Shown here piece after piece: positions 51,905-60,788 of a stretch of DNA of 64,000 nt. How positions within the stretch are numbered: the stretch's first letter is position 1; every line of letters starts with the position of its first letter. Where the stretch lies: the NCBI RefSeq assembly GCF_023221595.1, contig NZ_CP096567.1:372001-436000 (forward strand). The letters run 5' to 3'. A model generated the notes under the pieces. That model was not told the origin of the DNA, made no database searches, and was given only the letters and a program-made list of their open reading frames with translations. The DNA is from Rhodococcus qingshengii JCM 15477. GTDB taxonomy: Bacteria > Actinomycetota > Actinomycetes > Mycobacteriales > Mycobacteriaceae. Position numbers and translations under genes: made by a program.

Positions 51905-52818
51905 CACGGAAGCTCCTGGCAACGCCCGTCACCCGCGGCGGGTTCTACCTGCAGGGTCGCGTGAACGAGATTGAACTGGGTGGCCAACAGATCCTGGGCA
52001 GCAGCGAGAACCTTGGTCGGATCGGACTCCTCGTCGATCGTCAGATGCGCCGACGCAACTTCCATGCCCGATGTGAGCGTCCAGATGTGAAGGTCGTGGG
52101 CGTCCTTGACCCCGGGGATCCCCTGCAAGGCTTGCGTCACCTCGGTGATGCTCACGCCGGCGGGGGCGTGCTGGAGCAGGATCCGCAGGGCATGGCGGCC
52201 GAGATTGTAGGCACGCGGTAGGACGAACAAGCCGATCGCAACACCGATCACCGGATCCGCGTACCGCCATCCGAAGATCAGTGTGACCAATCCGCTGATC
52301 AGGACTCCAACGGACCCGAGCATGTCAGCCATGACCTCGAGATAGGCGCCCCGGACGTTGATGCTTTCCTTCGCCCCGCTGCGAAGGAGCAAGAATGCCG
52401 CGATGTTCATCACGAGGCCGACGACAGCGACAATGCTCACCGGGAGTCCAGGGACCTCAGGCGGATCGGAAAGTCGACCGAGAGCTTCGTAGAGAACCCA
52501 TCCGGCGACACCGAACAGGAGTAGGGCATTGAACAAGGCAGCGAACACCTCCGCCCGGTACATACCGAACGTGCGATCCGGGCGCGATCGCGCTCTTTGC
52601 GCAAGCAAGATAGCGGTCAATGCCATGAGGATGCCGAACACATCGGTGAAGACGTGTGCGGAGTCGGAGAGCAGGGCGAGCGATGACGTGGACAACCCCA
52701 CGATGACTTGCGTGACGAACGTGACCAGACCGAGCCCGACGGCTATCCATAATTTGCGGACATGTTTACCCGATGCACTCGCAGCTTGTTCCGCAACGCC
52801 GTGCCCATGGCCGTGACC
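51901..52818 (-). CDS. Cation diffusion facilitator (Zn/Cd-type exporter)
   Basis: A 305-aa CDF exporter. It opens with a His-rich MGHGHGHGVAEQAA, and has the site-A style helices LALLSDSAHVFTDVFGILMA (D..H..D) and RGAYLEVMADMLGSVGVLIS (H/E..D variant), followed by the cytoplasmic domain KDAHDLHIWTLTSGMEVASA. The ATG at 52818 is used because it starts the His-rich head. It is coupled to lspA. The BlaI-type dyad at 52923-52937 is 105 bp upstream, between this gene and the copD-ctaG gene, and could act on both. Confidence 0.9.
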   Translation of the reverse strand, partial: GHGHGHGVAEQAASASGKHVRKLWIAVGLGLVTFVTQVIVGLSTSSLALLSDSAHVFTDVFGILMALTAILLAQRARSRPDRTFGMYRAEVFAALFNALLLFGVAGWVLYEALGRLSDPPEVPGLPVSIVAVVGLVMNIAAFLLLRSGAKESINVRGAYLEVMADMLGSVGVLISGLVTLIFGWRYADPVIGVAIGLFVLPRAYNLGRHALRILLQHAPAGVSITEVTQALQGIPGVKDAHDLHIWTLTSGMEVASAHLTIDEESDPTKVLAAAQDLLATQFNLVHATLQVEPAAGDGRCQELPW

Positions 52819-52922
52819 CATCTCGATATGCCCTTCTCGCCTATGACTGGAGCGTCGTATTCTCATATGCGCATATTTGCCAACGAGAGAGTTTCAGTAA
52901 ACCCTGGCTGAAGCACCCATGC

Positions 52923-52937
52923 AACTATCCGTCATAG
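52923..52937. promoter_or_regulatory. BlaI-type operator 1
   Basis: ACTAT-CCGTC-ATAGT, a perfect 5-bp-arm dyad between the CDF and copD-ctaG genes. It has the same arms and spacing as four other sites in the next 10 kb. Confidence 0.6.
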
Positions 52938-53000
52938 TATTTTGGTCCGGAGCGCCGATCGCGCGGGCGAGATCCACAATGCTGAGAGGTCCACCCGCAA

Positions 53001-54932
53001 ATGATCGAAACCGAACCGTCCGGCGCCGATACCCTCGTCGTCGGACGACCCATACGGAAAGTATTGGGATGGGGTGTCATAGCTGCAATCACTGCGGCGG
53101 CATTGGCGCGCGCATCAACTTCCGAGGCGCTGCGATTGCTCGGACTTCCAGATCCGGGGCCCTTGACGATTTACGGACTCCCGGCGGTGATGGCGTTCGG
53201 CGAGGTTGCCGCCGTGATGACCGTAGGCAGTCTACTTTTGGCTGCCGTTCTCGTTCCGCCTCAAGCCTCAGGTGTACTCGATGTCGACGGATATCTGGCG
53301 CTACGAACCGCAAGCGTCGCCGCCGCTATCTGGGCGGTATGCGCGGCGCTGCTCGTTCCACTCACCCTCTCGGACAGTTCAGGCCAACCTCTCTCCGTCG
53401 TGTTCGCCGATCCAGGGCTGTTCGCTCGCGCGATTTCGGACATCGATGTCACAACTGCATGGGCATGGACCGCAGGGCTCGCACTCGTGCTCGCGATTGC
53501 GTGTCGTCTGACCCTGCGATATTCGTGGACACCGTTACTTCTCGCATTCGCTTTGTTCAGCCTGCTCCCCAGGGCATTGTCGGGTCACTCCTCTTCGGGT
53601 GGATCCCACGACATCGCCACGAACAGTTTGGTTCTGCATATCCTCGCGGCGTCGATTTGGATGGGAGGAATAGCGGCTCTCGTGTTGCATGCCCGCAGAA
53701 AGGGGAGCTATCTCGACTTCGCCGCGCGCCGCTTCTCGGCCGTGGCACTCATGGCGTTCGTCGTCATAGCGATCAGCGGTGTGGTCAACGCTGCCGTGCG
53801 GGTGCCGCTCACCGCGGTGTGGAGTAGCACCTACGGTGTCTTGATTCTTGCCAAAGTCGCCGCCTTGGTCCTCACCGGACTGGCAGGTTGGCGCCAACGG
53901 AAAATCGCGATCGCCGAACTGACGAAGGATCCTAGCGACGGTCGCACCTTCATTCGTCTGGCAGTGGTGGAGTCGGTGGTTCTCGCAGTAACCGTCGGTA
54001 TCGCCGTCGCCCTGGGCCGCACGCCGCCCCCGGCGCCCACGGAGCGACAGGATCCGAGCAGAGTCGAGGAGGTGCTCGGGTATGCGCTCGATGGCGTACC
54101 GACTGCGGGCCGCTTGCTCGTCGACTGGCGATTCGATCTCATTTTCGGAACTCTCGCCGTGGTGTTGGCTGCGTGCTACGTCGTCGGCGTTTTTCGCCTC
54201 CGACAGCAGGGCGTGCAGTGGTCGACGTTCCGATCGGTCAGCTGGGCTCTGGGGTGCCTGGTGTTGCTTGTCGCAACATCATCGGGAGTGGGTAGGTATG
54301 CACCTGCAGTGATGAGTATGCATATGGCGGCAACGTCCGCCGTGGCGGTCCTTGCTCCACTCTGTCTGGTCCTGGGCGCCCCGTTCACGCTGTTCAGGCT
54401 CTCCGTTCGGCGATCGTCCGGAGATGCGCCGGGGCTGAGGGAATGGGCGCAAAGCGTGTACAGAGGCTCCTGGTTCCGATTCATGTCCCAGCCCTATGTG
54501 ATTGCTGTGATTTTCGCCGGAGCCCTGCCTCTCCTTTACCTGGGAGGGATGTACAGCGCTGTCGCCGGCTCGCACGTCCCCCACCTGGTGATCAACGGAA
54601 TCCTGCTGATCTGCGGTTTCATGTTCTTCTGGGTCATGGTCGGCGTCGATCCCTTGCCGAGACGAGCGAGCGCCGCGATCAGGACGGCCCTGCTCCTTGC
54701 GGCGTTCTTGGCCTACGGGGGCCTCGCAGCAGCACTGATCACCACTGACGCGGTGATTGCCGATCAGTACTTCACATCGTTGCAGCGCGGCTGGCTCGAC
54801 GACCTCGCACGAGATCAACGGTTCGGTGCCGGACTGATACTCGCGATCGGAGCAATACCCCTGGCAATCGCGACAGGGCTTCTCCTCAACGCGTGCTGCT
54901 CGCCGAGATGTCATCGCGCGGCAGATGAGTAG
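53001..54932 (+). CDS. CopD-CtaG fusion membrane protein
   Basis: A 643-aa protein with many membrane helices. The first half is CopD-like: LVLHILAASIWMGGIAALVL, FAARRFSAVALMAFVVIAIS and YGVLILAKVAALVLTGLAGW. The second half is of the CtaG/Caa3 type: AVMSMHMAATSAVAVLAPLC, LGAPFTLFRLSVRRSSGD and HVPHLVINGILLICGFMFFW. This fused form is known in mycobacteria and relatives and is linked to copper uptake or delivery to cytochrome oxidase. The upstream BlaI-type site and nearby ctaD fit such a role. Confidence 0.88.
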   Translation: MIETEPSGADTLVVGRPIRKVLGWGVIAAITAAALARASTSEALRLLGLPDPGPLTIYGLPAVMAFGEVAAVMTVGSLLLAAVLVPPQASGVLDVDGYLALRTASVAAAIWAVCAALLVPLTLSDSSGQPLSVVFADPGLFARAISDIDVTTAWAWTAGLALVLAIACRLTLRYSWTPLLLAFALFSLLPRALSGHSSSGGSHDIATNSLVLHILAASIWMGGIAALVLHARRKGSYLDFAARRFSAVALMAFVVIAISGVVNAAVRVPLTAVWSSTYGVLILAKVAALVLTGLAGWRQRKIAIAELTKDPSDGRTFIRLAVVESVVLAVTVGIAVALGRTPPPAPTERQDPSRVEEVLGYALDGVPTAGRLLVDWRFDLIFGTLAVVLAACYVVGVFRLRQQGVQWSTFRSVSWALGCLVLLVATSSGVGRYAPAVMSMHMAATSAVAVLAPLCLVLGAPFTLFRLSVRRSSGDAPGLREWAQSVYRGSWFRFMSQPYVIAVIFAGALPLLYLGGMYSAVAGSHVPHLVINGILLICGFMFFWVMVGVDPLPRRASAAIRTALLLAAFLAYGGLAAALITTDAVIADQYFTSLQRGWLDDLARDQRFGAGLILAIGAIPLAIATGLLLNACCSPRCHRAADE

Positions 54933-54997
54933 GAGAAGGTGCATTTGCAGCGGGGCGTCTCGTCGAGATTCTGAATTTTGTCAACGCTCGCCCAAAA

Positions 54998-55012
54998 ACT
55001 ATGCGAAATAGT
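54998..55012. promoter_or_regulatory. BlaI-type operator 2
   Basis: ACTAT-GCGAA-ATAGT, 30 bp before the M23 peptidase GTG. The run AAAAACTATGC before it is repeated at operator 3, and CAAAAACTA is shared. Confidence 0.65.
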
Positions 55013-55041
55013 AGTACGCTGTCTGGGACCGTCACCATTCT

Positions 55042-55950
55042 GTGACCTTCCGCGACGCAAGGAATGCGATCTTGGCCCGACACCGCAAGCCCGACACCGA
55101 CGATCTCGACTGCCCACTTCGGGAAAGTAGCTTTTTCGACACGCCACGCAGCGATCGCGACCTGCCAGTCGACACGATGTACATCTCCACCGCATCTGCA
55201 GTCGACCGTGAATCCGTCGCTGCAAGCGTTCAGGCGCGACGCGGCGGCGCTCATCGCCGACAGTCCCGCAATCGTCCTGGTGGACGGGCTTTGGTTCTCT
55301 CTGTCGCCACCGGCGCTTTGCTTGCCGCCGGCACATCCGCCTCACATGCATCGACAGGGAGCGTCAGTGTTCCCGTCGAGCTCGACCAGCAACCGTTGGC
55401 ACCTCTCGAGCAGGCGCTGGCATCGGCTCCGGAAATTCTCCAGGTTCCCAAACTGGCCGAGCTGGGGAGGCTGGCCGAACAGTTGGCTCGAGGCACCGAA
55501 CGCGACACCGATCGCGCTTCGAGAGAGGCAGCTGCACGCCAACCGCTGACGATGGCTCCTGTCAGCGGAACATTGACGTCGAACTACGGACCGCGTTGGG
55601 GGTCGACTCATTACGGGTTGGACATTGCCAATGAGATCGGTACACCTATCGTGTCCGTCACCGACGGCACGGTACTCGAGTCCGGACCTGCGTCCGGTTT
55701 CGGACTGTGGGTCCGTATCCTGCAGGATGACGGGACAATCGGGGTCTTCGGACACATCAACGAGACTCTGGTAACCGCGGGTCAAAAGGTGCGTGCCGGA
55801 GAATTGATTGCGACGGTAGGAAACAGGGGACAATCAACAGGGCCACATCTGCATTACGAGGTGTGGCAGGCAGACGGCCAGAAGGTCGATCCCATGGCAT
55901 GGTTGGACGCGCGTGGGGTACAGATCCAGCCTCCGGCCGTCAGTGACTGA
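55042..55950 (+). CDS. M23-family peptidase, secreted
   Basis: A 302-aa cell-wall metallopeptidase of the LytM type. The zinc ligands are HYGLDIANEIGTP (H..D) and STGPHLHYEVWQADG (HxH). It has a basic N-terminus, a hydrophobic export segment RALVLSVATGALLAAGTSAS and a spacer before the C-terminal catalytic domain. GTG 55042 is used; ATG 55177 is an alternative. M23 enzymes cleave peptidoglycan peptides. It stands first in a run with the BlaI and M56 genes, so the regulator pair may be co-transcribed with it. Confidence 0.88.
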   Translation: MTFRDARNAILARHRKPDTDDLDCPLRESSFFDTPRSDRDLPVDTMYISTASAVDRESVAASVQARRGGAHRRQSRNRPGGRALVLSVATGALLAAGTSASHASTGSVSVPVELDQQPLAPLEQALASAPEILQVPKLAELGRLAEQLARGTERDTDRASREAAARQPLTMAPVSGTLTSNYGPRWGSTHYGLDIANEIGTPIVSVTDGTVLESGPASGFGLWVRILQDDGTIGVFGHINETLVTAGQKVRAGELIATVGNRGQSTGPHLHYEVWQADGQKVDPMAWLDARGVQIQPPAVSD

Positions 55951-55982
55951 CGCAATCGACGATTTCCGAAGGGGGAAGGAAG

Positions 55983-56342
55983 ATGAAGAGACTCGGCGGG
56001 CTCGAATCCGAAGTGATGGATCTCCTGTGGGATGCAGAAGAGCCGCAGTCTGTGCGGGATCTGGTCGACCGCTTCGAGGGCGGCGCCCCGAAGGCATACA
56101 CCACGATCTTGACCGTCGTGACGCACCTTCACGAAAAAGGGTGGGTGCAGAGGGAAAAACGAAGCCGCGCATACATCTATTCGCCATCGCGTAGCCGCGA
56201 TGAAGCGACCTCACTGGCCATGCGCGAATTACTCGACAACAGCAATGACTCTGTTTCAGCGCTTCTGCACTTCGCGCAAAACGTCTCCGATGACGAATAC
56301 GAGGCACTGCGGCGAGCACTGGATCACGGCAAGGTTCGGTAG
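55983..56342 (+). CDS. BlaI/MecI/CopY-type repressor
   Basis: A 119-aa winged-helix repressor. MKRLGGLESEVMDLLWDAEE, then APKAYTTILTVVTHLHEKGW and VQREKRSRAYIYSPSRS are typical. BlaI-type proteins bind dyads of the TACTA/TAGTA kind and are released when a membrane protease cleaves them or, in CopY-like cases, by copper. No CxC metal site is present, so protease-linked release via the next gene is more likely. Five dyads of the expected class lie before nearby genes. Confidence 0.9.
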   Translation: MKRLGGLESEVMDLLWDAEEPQSVRDLVDRFEGGAPKAYTTILTVVTHLHEKGWVQREKRSRAYIYSPSRSRDEATSLAMRELLDNSNDSVSALLHFAQNVSDDEYEALRRALDHGKVR

Positions 56343-57293
56343 ATGACTCTCGCCGCAGTCCTCCTTCTCGGGGCCGTGCTCATCGGAGCGTTCATGCCCA
56401 AGGTTTTGCGGCGTTTCGAATCGACCACTCTGGCTCCTGCAGCGATTCTCGCGGCATGGATCGGCAGCATCGTGGGTCTGGGATTCCTTGCCGTATCGGC
56501 AGTAGTGATCCTTCTGTGGCCGAGCCATGCACCAGCGGAAGGGCTCTCCGAGGCCCTTGTGCGATGCTTCACTGCCTTCCAACACGCGATGGCCCCCTGG
56601 ATCGGGGAAGCGCTCGCTGTCGGCGGAGTTGCGGTTACCGCGCTCATCGCCGTTCGCAGCTTGTTCTTGGCTCATCGGCAACATAAGGGCCGAGCCAAGG
56701 TCCGCGACTACCACCGTGATGTCGTATCGATCATCGCCCGCGCAGATCCGGCATCGGATGACGTTCTCTGGCTTGATCATCCGATGCCGATGGCCTACAG
56801 CGTCGCTGGACGGCCGGGATTCGTCGTAGCGACCAAAGGTCTCTCCGATTGCTTGACTGCATCCGAGCGTGAAGCGGTGATCGCCCACGAGCGGGCACAC
56901 TTGCGAGGTCACCATCACCGAATCATCAATGTGTGTGAAGTCTTCGCGAAGGCGCTGCCGGTGATCCCGCTGTTCAAAGCGGCTCCCGCTGCGGTGCGGC
57001 GGCTGGTCGAGCTCGCTGCCGATGATCGGGCCGCACAGGCCACCAGCCCCGATGCCGTCAGGTCGGCGTTGCGCGTGGTGGCGACGTCGCCGCTACCTCA
57101 GCCGGTGTGGACTCTCGGGCTCGGTGACGACGAGATCTCGGTGCGCTTGGTCAGGCTGCAGACGGATTCCCGGATTCGCGGCACCAAACTGGTCTGCATC
57201 TCTGCTGCGATGCTCCCGATGATCGTTCCCGTCATCGCCGCGTTGACCACCATGGTCGTCTTCTCTGCGTCCGCTCATGCCCTCGTGACCTGA
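56343..57293 (+). CDS. M56-family membrane metallopeptidase (BlaR1-like)
   Basis: A 316-aa membrane zinc protease. Its HExxH motif is in EREAVIAHERAHLRGHHHRI, and the third ligand region is LVELAADDRAAQ. There are two hydrophobic segments before and one after the catalytic domain, and no penicillin-binding sensor domain. It starts right after the BlaI stop (TAG then ATG), so the two form the classic pair in which the protease inactivates the repressor. The signal is unknown; the target genes point to copper or redox stress. Confidence 0.88.
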   Translation: MTLAAVLLLGAVLIGAFMPKVLRRFESTTLAPAAILAAWIGSIVGLGFLAVSAVVILLWPSHAPAEGLSEALVRCFTAFQHAMAPWIGEALAVGGVAVTALIAVRSLFLAHRQHKGRAKVRDYHRDVVSIIARADPASDDVLWLDHPMPMAYSVAGRPGFVVATKGLSDCLTASEREAVIAHERAHLRGHHHRIINVCEVFAKALPVIPLFKAAPAAVRRLVELAADDRAAQATSPDAVRSALRVVATSPLPQPVWTLGLGDDEISVRLVRLQTDSRIRGTKLVCISAAMLPMIVPVIAALTTMVVFSASAHALVT

Positions 57294-57336
57294 CGGCAGT
57301 CGGAAAGGGTGGCCGAGGCGCCACCCGGACCCAAAA

Positions 57337-57351
57337 ACTATGCAACGTAGT
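57337..57351. promoter_or_regulatory. BlaI-type operator 3
   Basis: ACTAT-GCAAC-GTAGT, one mismatch, 60 bp before the ctaD ATG. The preceding bases (CAAAAACTATGC) match operator 2. Confidence 0.65.
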
Positions 57352-57410
57352 ATTTGGGTTATGCTTCTGTCGCACACTCTATTTGCGTCTCGACAGGAAG
57401 CGGGCTGACT

Positions 57411-59168
57411 ATGACCGCAATTGCATCACCCCCGATCCCCGCCCGGCCGTACCCCGCGCGACGGGCGCCGAAGGGATCGGTGCTGCGGAACCTTGTGACG
57501 ACGACCGATCACAAGACGCTCGGCTTGATGTATTTGGTGACTTCGTTCGCGTTCTTCCTCATCGGCGGGCTCATGGCGCTGATCATGCGCAGCGAACTGG
57601 CGATTCCGGGCATGCAATTCCTGTCGAACGAGCAGTACAACCAACTCTTCACCATGCACGGCACGATCATGCTGCTGCTGTACGCGACGCCGGTGGTGTT
57701 CGGATTCGCCAATTTCGTTCTCCCCCTGCAGATCGGTGCGCCGGATGTCGCCTTCCCGCGACTGAACGCGTTCAGCTACTGGCTCTACCTTTTCGGTGCT
57801 CTCATCGCTACGGGCGGGTTCGTCACTCCCGGAGGTGCCGCAGATTTCGGCTGGACGGCCTACACGCCTCTGAGTTCGGCAGTCAGCTCACCTGGGGTCG
57901 GTGCGGATCTGTGGATTGTGGGGCTTCTCGTCTCCGGTCTCGGCACGATTCTCGGCGCGGTCAACATGATCACCACCATTGTCTGCTTACGCGCTCCCGG
58001 TATGACGATGTTCCGCATGCCGATCTTCACGTGGAACATCTTCATCACCTCTGTCTTGATTCTGTTGGCCTTCCCGCTGTTGACCGCCGCACTCTTCGCA
58101 CTGCTTTACGACCGTCGCCTCGGTGGCAACATCTTCGACCCCGCGAATGGCGGAGTCCTGCTGTGGCAGCACCTGTTCTGGTTCTTCGGCCACCCCGAGG
58201 TCTACATCATCGCGCTGCCCTTCTTCGGTATCGTCTCGGAGATATTTCCGGTCTTCAGCCGCAAACCGATCTTCGGCTACAGCGGCCTGGTCTACGCGAC
58301 GCTCGGTATCGCGGCGCTGTCGATCGCAGTGTGGGCGCATCACATGTACGCGACGGGCGCGGTTCTCCTGCCGTACTTCTCGTTCATGACGTTCCTGATC
58401 GCCGTGCCGACGGGTGTGAAGATCTTCAACTGGATCGGCACGATGTGGAAGGGACACCTGACGTTCGAGTCACCGATGCTGTTCTCTCTCGGATTCTTGA
58501 TCACCTTCCTCTTCGGTGGTCTGTCCGGTGTGCTGCTGGCGAGCCCTCCGCTGGATTTTCAGGTCACGGATACTTACTTCGTGGTCGCCCACTTCCACTA
58601 CGTGGTTTTCGGTACGGTCGTGTTCGCGACGTACGCCGGTATCTACTTCTGGTTCCCGAAGATGACCGGTCGCATGATGGACGAGCGCCTTGGCAAGTGG
58701 CACTTTTGGACCACGTTCGTCGGCTTTCACATGACGTTCCTCGTTCAGCACTGGCTCGGTGCCGAGGGTATGCCGCGTCGTTACGCCGACTACCTACCCG
58801 CGGACGGGTTCACCACACTCAATACAGTCTCGACCATCGGTTCCTTCATTCTCGGAGCCTCCACTCTCCCGTTCATCTGGAACGTCTTCAAGAGCTACCG
58901 ATTCGGCGAAGTGGTCACTGTCGACGATCCGTGGGGCTACGGAAACTCGCTGGAGTGGGCAACGACCTGCCCGCCGCCGCGTCACAACTTCACCGAGTTG
59001 CCGCGCATCCGCAGCGAGCGTCCGGCCTTCGAGTTGCATTACCCGCACATGGTTGCTCGGATGCGAGCAGAAGCACACGTCGGGGCCGGTCACCGGCCGG
59101 AGACGAGTTCATCAGAATCGGAGAAGGTACTTACCGCATCCACGTCCGATGATGACGAGAAGAATTAG
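57411..59168 (+). CDS. ctaD: Cytochrome c oxidase subunit I, aa3 type
   Basis: A 585-aa heme-copper oxidase subunit I. Metal-site motifs are [20 protein letters not shown] (heme a His), [18 protein letters not shown] (CuB His with cross-linked Tyr), [11 protein letters not shown] (two CuB His) and [20 protein letters not shown] (heme a3 and a His). ATG 57411 is preferred to the longer frame from 57354, which crosses the operator region. Subunits II and III are not next to it, so it must use partners encoded elsewhere. A BlaI-type operator suggests it is a conditionally expressed extra copy. Confidence 0.93.
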   Translation: MTAIASPPIPARPYPARRAPKGSVLRNLVTTTDHKTLGLMYLVTSFAFFLIGGLMALIMRSELAIPGMQFLSNEQYNQLFTMHGTIMLLLYATPVVFGFANFVLPLQIGAPDVAFPRLNAFSYWLYLFGALIATGGFVTPGGAADFGWTAYTPLSSAVSSPGVGADLWIVGLLVSGLGTILGAVNMITTIVCLRAPGMTMFRMPIFTWNIFITSVLILLAFPLLTAALFALLYDRRLGGNIFDPANGGVLLWQHLFWFFGHPEVYIIALPFFGIVSEIFPVFSRKPIFGYSGLVYATLGIAALSIAVWAHHMYATGAVLLPYFSFMTFLIAVPTGVKIFNWIGTMWKGHLTFESPMLFSLGFLITFLFGGLSGVLLASPPLDFQVTDTYFVVAHFHYVVFGTVVFATYAGIYFWFPKMTGRMMDERLGKWHFWTTFVGFHMTFLVQHWLGAEGMPRRYADYLPADGFTTLNTVSTIGSFILGASTLPFIWNVFKSYRFGEVVTVDDPWGYGNSLEWATTCPPPRHNFTELPRIRSERPAFELHYPHMVARMRAEAHVGAGHRPETSSSESEKVLTASTSDDDEKN

Positions 59169-59196
59169 CTCGGCGGCCATACCGATGGGAAAGTCA

Positions 59197-59733
59197 ATGT
59201 CAACACGAACAATGCCGGTGGTCATCGTCCCGGCAACAGATACCGCTGCCGCCCTACTCACGGACTGGTTGATTCGAGACGTACTGCCGACCGCTCTCGA
59301 CGGCGGCGTGGCGAACCATGCTGGTGCCCGGTTGCGGACTTTGCCACCGGTATCTCGTCGCCACATCCGGCACCCCCGCAAACTTCGGGTTCACACCCGT
59401 CGAGTCAGCGAAGTAATCGCCGCAATCGAGAATCATCTCCAGACCGGAGCGGATTTCGTTGACGCAGAGCGGACCTTCATGCGTTCCACCACTGTCCTTC
59501 CAGACCCCGTGCTGAACGCCGCGGCCAGTATCAGTGGCGCAGTGATGGATATCGGGAGTTCCGCGGCGGCATTGGCGAATCGTGCCCTCCTTCTCGTTCC
59601 GACGACAATCGAGTCGTCGGAAGCGGCGCTCTCGACGCAATCGAGGGTAACCGAATCCTATTACGCCCTCCTTGCGCGGCTGTGGCACAGAGATTTTCAC
59701 GCGAGTATCGTGATTCCGCAGACCGAACCCTGA
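59197..59733 (+). CDS. Hypothetical protein (178 aa)
   Basis: A frame starting STRTMPVVIVPATDTAAALL that follows ctaD by 28 bp and is probably co-transcribed with it. ATG 59185 or 59197 may start it; GGGAAAG lies just before the latter. It contains an even spread of charged residues, no membrane helix of full length and no motif I recognise. A middle segment HLQTGADFVDAERTFMRSTT and an Ala/Ser-rich helix AASISGAVMDIGSSAAALAN are the main features. Confidence 0.5.
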   Translation: MSTRTMPVVIVPATDTAAALLTDWLIRDVLPTALDGGVANHAGARLRTLPPVSRRHIRHPRKLRVHTRRVSEVIAAIENHLQTGADFVDAERTFMRSTTVLPDPVLNAAASISGAVMDIGSSAAALANRALLLVPTTIESSEAALSTQSRVTESYYALLARLWHRDFHASIVIPQTEP

Positions 59734-59739
59734 GCGCTC

Positions 59740-59782
59740 CTCGCTTCGGTGTGCTGTCACGAGGGGGGCACACCGAAGCGAG
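59740..59782. terminator. Strong bidirectional terminator hairpin
   Basis: CTCGCTTCGGTGTGC pairs perfectly with GCACACCGAAGCGAG (15-bp stem, 13-nt loop). It lies just after the hypothetical gene and before the end of the convergent small gene, where it can stop both transcripts. Confidence 0.75.
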
Positions 59783-59864
59783 ATTATTCGCGCTCTCGAC
59801 GCCGATTCTCAGTCGTACGGCGTGGAGACCAACGAGCAATCAGGCGGCAAGGCAAAGAGAGTCG

Positions 59865-60056
59865 CTACTTCTTCGGAGGAATCGCTCTCTTTGCCGCAAG
59901 CGCAGCCCTCCGGATCTGGCTGGTCAGTTTTCCACCGGTCTTGGCTTCGGCAGACGCGGCGGTTTTGTCGATCGCGTTTTCGATCTTGTCTGCGTTCTTC
60001 GAGGCAGCCTCCTTGCCCTTGTCGACTAGCGCTTTCGCTGCACCCATGAATTTCAT
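59865..60056 (-). CDS. MT0933-like antitoxin-type small protein
   Basis: A 63-aa Lys/Ala-rich helical protein: KFMGAAKALVDKGKEAASKN, ADKIENAIDKTAASAEAKTG, GKLTSQIRRAALAAKRAIPP. It resembles the actinobacterial MT0933-type 'antitoxin' family (pattern ...KNADKVDxAIDKAG...KTGGKYSDKI). Despite the name, many members lack a known toxin; none is visible next to this one. A BlaI-type dyad is 59 bp upstream, so it belongs to the same putative regulon. Confidence 0.75.
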   Translation of the reverse strand: MKFMGAAKALVDKGKEAASKNADKIENAIDKTAASAEAKTGGKLTSQIRRAALAAKRAIPPKK

Positions 60057-60114
60057 ATTCGTCTCCTTCTCCTGGCCTCATCGCCCTCTACTCGGGAGGG
60101 TTGCGGATCTAAAA

Positions 60115-60129
60115 ACTAAGATCCATAGT
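60115..60129. promoter_or_regulatory. BlaI-type operator 4
   Basis: ACTAA-GATCC-ATAGT, one mismatch, preceded by AAAA like operators 2 and 3. It lies 59 bp upstream of the small antitoxin-like gene. Confidence 0.5.
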
Positions 60130-60204
60130 AGTTGAGTTGAAGGTTGACTGATCGTGCAACAGTTGGCCGAGTGCGACGGCGTTGGCAGATTTTCGTGGGA
60201 CTCG

Positions 60205-60768
60205 TCAGACCAGTGTCGACCAGTAGTCCCAGAATGCGCTGAGAATCATGCTCGCGACGGACACGATCCAGATAGTAAGCACGAGAGTGTGTTTCTCGGT
60301 GCCGACGGTCACGATTCGCGAGGAGGTCGACGCGCTACGAGCACCTAGATGCAAAATGGCATACCAGAGGGCTGTCATCGTCACCACCCACACGACCATG
60401 CAGTATGGGCACAGTGCCTGGATTCTGTACAGGCTTTGGAAAATCAGCCAGTGAACCAGCACCGCTCCGGTGAGCAAGCCGATGACGATACAGCGCCAAT
60501 ACCACTGAGGTAGTGCCTTTGCGGCGGTGAGGGTCACGATTCCCGTGGTCAGTAGGACGGTGAACCCGACTATACCGAGGATCGAATTCGGGAAACCGAA
60601 GATCGAGGCTTGTGGAGAACTCATCACCGATCCACAACTGAGGACGGGGTTGATGCTGCAGGACGGGCGATATGAGGGATCCGCGAGAAGCTGAAACTTC
60701 TCGATAGTCAGTATCAGAGACGCCGCCAAGCCGAGAGCGCCTGCTGCAGTGAGAAGAGATATTGTCAA
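60205..60768 (-). CDS. VKOR-family membrane thiol oxidoreductase, 5' end altered
   Basis: A 187-aa four-to-five-helix membrane protein of the bacterial vitamin K epoxide reductase type, which reoxidises DsbA-like proteins using quinones. The catalytic cysteines are in CSINPVLSCGSVMSSPQASI and IQALCPYCMVVWVVTM. Homologs usually have some more residues before the first helix. Here only TTG 60768 is available, 20 nt after the transposase stop and within the end of the IS256 element, so the original start was probably removed by the insertion. Whether it is still translated is uncertain. Confidence 0.8.
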   Translation of the reverse strand: MTISLLTAAGALGLAASLILTIEKFQLLADPSYRPSCSINPVLSCGSVMSSPQASIFGFPNSILGIVGFTVLLTTGIVTLTAAKALPQWYWRCIVIGLLTGAVLVHWLIFQSLYRIQALCPYCMVVWVVTMTALWYAILHLGARSASTSSRIVTVGTEKHTLVLTIWIVSVASMILSAFWDYWSTLV

Positions 60769-60788
60769 GACCTGTGGATGAGGGTGTT

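Noticed and set aside
55983..57293. Beta-lactam resistance locus
   Set aside because: BlaI and M56 genes are present, but there is no beta-lactamase or penicillin-sensor domain; the operators lie before copper and redox genes.
57383..59152. 589-aa frame within ctaD in another phase
   Set aside because: Arg-rich shadow of the ctaD sequence; ctaD itself has all oxidase motifs.
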